A DNA stretch of 15,383 nucleotides. It comes from Prevotellamassilia sp. (GTDB taxonomy: Bacteria > Bacteroidota > Bacteroidia > Bacteroidales > Bacteroidaceae). The notes under the pieces were generated by a model. That model was not told the origin of the DNA and searched no databases. It saw only the letters and a list, made by a program, of their open reading frames with translations. The stretch is from contig JAHAWW010000353.1 in NCBI GenBank assembly GCA_018383375.1, positions 1-15,383 of the forward strand. Direction: 5' to 3'. Below are positions 13,975 to 15,383 of this stretch, in pieces; positions within the stretch are counted from its first letter, which is position 1; every line of letters begins with the position of its first letter. A program made the position numbers and the translations under genes.

Positions 13975-13982
13975 TAACTTCG
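13975..13982 (+). promoter_or_regulatory. Weak -7 box for nadB
   Basis: TAACTTCG differs from TAnnTTTG at one base. A start near 13989 would leave a leader of about 20 nt before the ATG at 14010. No TTTG is found at the -33 distance, where the palindrome lies instead, so the promoter may need an activator or be elsewhere. Confidence 0.3.
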
Positions 13983-14009
13983 CCGCTGGATATTTCATCA
14001 TTCACAAAA

Positions 14010-15383
14010 ATGATACGCAAATTTGATTTCTTAGTCATCGGTTCGGGTGTGGCCGGCATGAGTTTTGCCCTTCAGGCCGCCGAATCAGGCAAGGGCAAAG
14101 TGGCCTTGGTCTGCAAAACCACCATCGAAGAAGCCAATACGGCCAAGGCACAAGGCGGTGTGGCCTCTGTGACCAATCTCAAAGTGGACGATTTCGACAA
14201 ACACATCCGCGACACGATGATTGCCGGCGACTACATCAGCGACCCGCGAGCCGTGGAGCAGGTGGTCAAAGGCGCTCCGGCCGGCATTGAACGTCTCGTG
14301 AAATGGGGCGTCAACTTCGACAAAACACCCGAAGGCACTTTCGATCTTCACCGAGAAGGCGGCCATTCAGAGTTCCGCATCCTGCACCATGCCGACGACA
14401 CCGGCTTTGAAATACAGCGCGGACTCATCGAGGCTGTGCGTCGCCATCCCGCCATCACTGTGCTCGAAAACCACTTTGCCGTCGAGATCATCACCCAACA
14501 CCACCTGGGCGTTGAGGTGACGCGACGCACCCCCGACATCACCTGCTTCGGCGCCTATATCCTCGACCCCGACACCCACAAGATAGACACCTTCCTCTCG
14601 CGTGTGACCGTGCTCTCCACCGGTGGCTGCGGCGCCGTCTATGCTTCCACCACCAACCCCAATATTGCCACCGGCGACGGCATTGCCATGGCCTATCGCG
14701 CCAAAGCCACGGTGAGCGATATGGAGTTCATTCAGTTTCACCCCACGGCACTCTTCCATCAAGGCGAAACCCACCCAGCCTATCTCATCACCGAAGCTAT
14801 GCGCGGCTATGGCGGCATCTTGCGCCTGCCTAACGGCGAAGAGTTTATGCAGAAATACGACCGTCGGCTCTCGTTGGCACCCCGCGACATTGTGGCACGT
14901 GCCATCGATAAAGAGATGAAACTTCACGGACTCGACCACGTCTGTCTTGACGTCACCCACAAAGACCCCGAAGAGACCAAGCGCCATTTTCCCAATATCT
15001 ACGCCAAATGCCTGTCTATCGGCATCGACATCACGCGCCAATACATCCCCGTGACGCCATGTGCCCACTACCTTTGCGGCGGCATCAAGGTCGACCTCAA
15101 CGGCTGTTCGAGCATAGCGCGTCTGTATGCCGTGGGCGAATGTTCTTGCACAGGTCTGCACGGCGGCAACCGCTTGGCTTCCAACTCACTGATTGAGGCC
15201 GTGGTCTATGCCGATGCAGCCGCCCGCCACGCCATCGGCCACCTCGGCGAATACGACTACAACGACAACGTGCCCGAATGGGACGACGAGGGAACGATGA
15301 AAGGCGAAGAGAAAGTGCTCATAGCCCAAGACGCCAAAGAGGTGGGCCAAATCATGTCGGCCTATGTGGGCATTGTGCGCAGT
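14010..15383 (+). CDS. nadB: L-aspartate oxidase NadB (3' end outside window)
   Basis: The 458 visible residues form the flavoprotein that oxidises L-aspartate to iminoaspartate, the first step of de novo NAD synthesis; NadA uses the product. The FAD Rossmann motif GSGVAG is at 11-16, followed by KAQGGVA (47-52). Active-site residues line up closely with E. coli NadB: Glu121 (in EGGHSEFRILH), His244 (QFHPTAL), Arg292 (APRDIVARA) and His353 (CAHYLCGGI). The second FAD segment is GLHGGNRLASNSLIEA (382-397). EGGHS..RILH and HYLCGGI separate it from succinate dehydrogenase and fumarate reductase flavoproteins. The start ATG follows TTCACAAAA with no Shine-Dalgarno. The frame is open to the last base; families run to about 525-540 residues, so roughly 70-80 C-terminal residues are missing because of the window edge, not damage. 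It is transcribed divergently from the M15 gene; nadA and nadC may follow but cannot be seen. Confidence 0.95.
   Translation, partial: MIRKFDFLVIGSGVAGMSFALQAAESGKGKVALVCKTTIEEANTAKAQGGVASVTNLKVDDFDKHIRDTMIAGDYISDPRAVEQVVKGAPAGIERLVKWGVNFDKTPEGTFDLHREGGHSEFRILHHADDTGFEIQRGLIEAVRRHPAITVLENHFAVEIITQHHLGVEVTRRTPDITCFGAYILDPDTHKIDTFLSRVTVLSTGGCGAVYASTTNPNIATGDGIAMAYRAKATVSDMEFIQFHPTALFHQGETHPAYLITEAMRGYGGILRLPNGEEFMQKYDRRLSLAPRDIVARAIDKEMKLHGLDHVCLDVTHKDPEETKRHFPNIYAKCLSIGIDITRQYIPVTPCAHYLCGGIKVDLNGCSSIARLYAVGECSCTGLHGGNRLASNSLIEAVVYADAAARHAIGHLGEYDYNDNVPEWDDEGTMKGEEKVLIAQDAKEVGQIMSAYVGIVRS

Noticed and set aside
13802..14059. 85-codon minus-strand open frame across the nadB start
   Set aside because: Antisense to nadB and its operator-like region, low-complexity, no promoter box or recognisable family.

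Overview
The window looks like chromosomal DNA of a Bacteroidales bacterium, most likely a Prevotella-type (Prevotellaceae) organism with fairly high GC. The grounds are the gene content (GldH, the Cys-rich PSP1/RicT protein, the PG_1098-type THUMP-like methyltransferase, a two-domain secreted M16 protease, a secreted GH20 hexosaminidase), the lack of clear Shine-Dalgarno sites, and repeated matches to the Bacteroidetes promoter box TAnnTTTG. The species cannot be fixed from the sequence alone.

Layout. From 1 to about 1560 two plus-strand genes lie side by side: a WYL-family transcription regulator (267-1175) and a 97-residue small membrane protein (1237-1530). A perfect inverted repeat (1169-1191) lies between them, and the same half-site sits at the very start of the window. 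A long nested hairpin (1569-1634) separates them from a converging minus-strand operon, read metF (4567-5520) -> holB/DNA polymerase III delta' (3419-4546) -> ricT/PSP1 (2177-3370) -> gldH (1677-2180).

Upstream of metF is about 900 bp without a believable protein gene. It holds an array of 84-bp tandem repeats (5578-5948) whose edge supplies the likely metF promoter. Next comes a compact promoter-plus-terminator unit (element A, 5998-6122), then the terminator of the next gene. From 6446 to 13336 four minus-strand genes follow, read M15 D-Ala-D-Ala dipeptidase-like protein -> THUMP-like methyltransferase -> GH20 beta-hexosaminidase -> M16 zinc protease. The last two have their own promoter boxes. 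Three of the four are exported and act on envelope or glycan/peptide substrates.

A second long intergenic region (13337-14009) carries a diverged, oppositely oriented copy of element A (element B, 13552-13694) and a triple half-site palindrome just upstream of nadB (L-aspartate oxidase), which runs off the right end.

The annotated proteins are ordinary families. The parts worth a second look are non-coding: the paired A/B elements, which share a promoter box, an identical 26-nt spacing to an upstream TTTTG and a T-tailed hairpin; the 84-bp repeats, whose hairpin arms show compensatory changes; and the operator-like palindromes near the WYL regulator and nadB.
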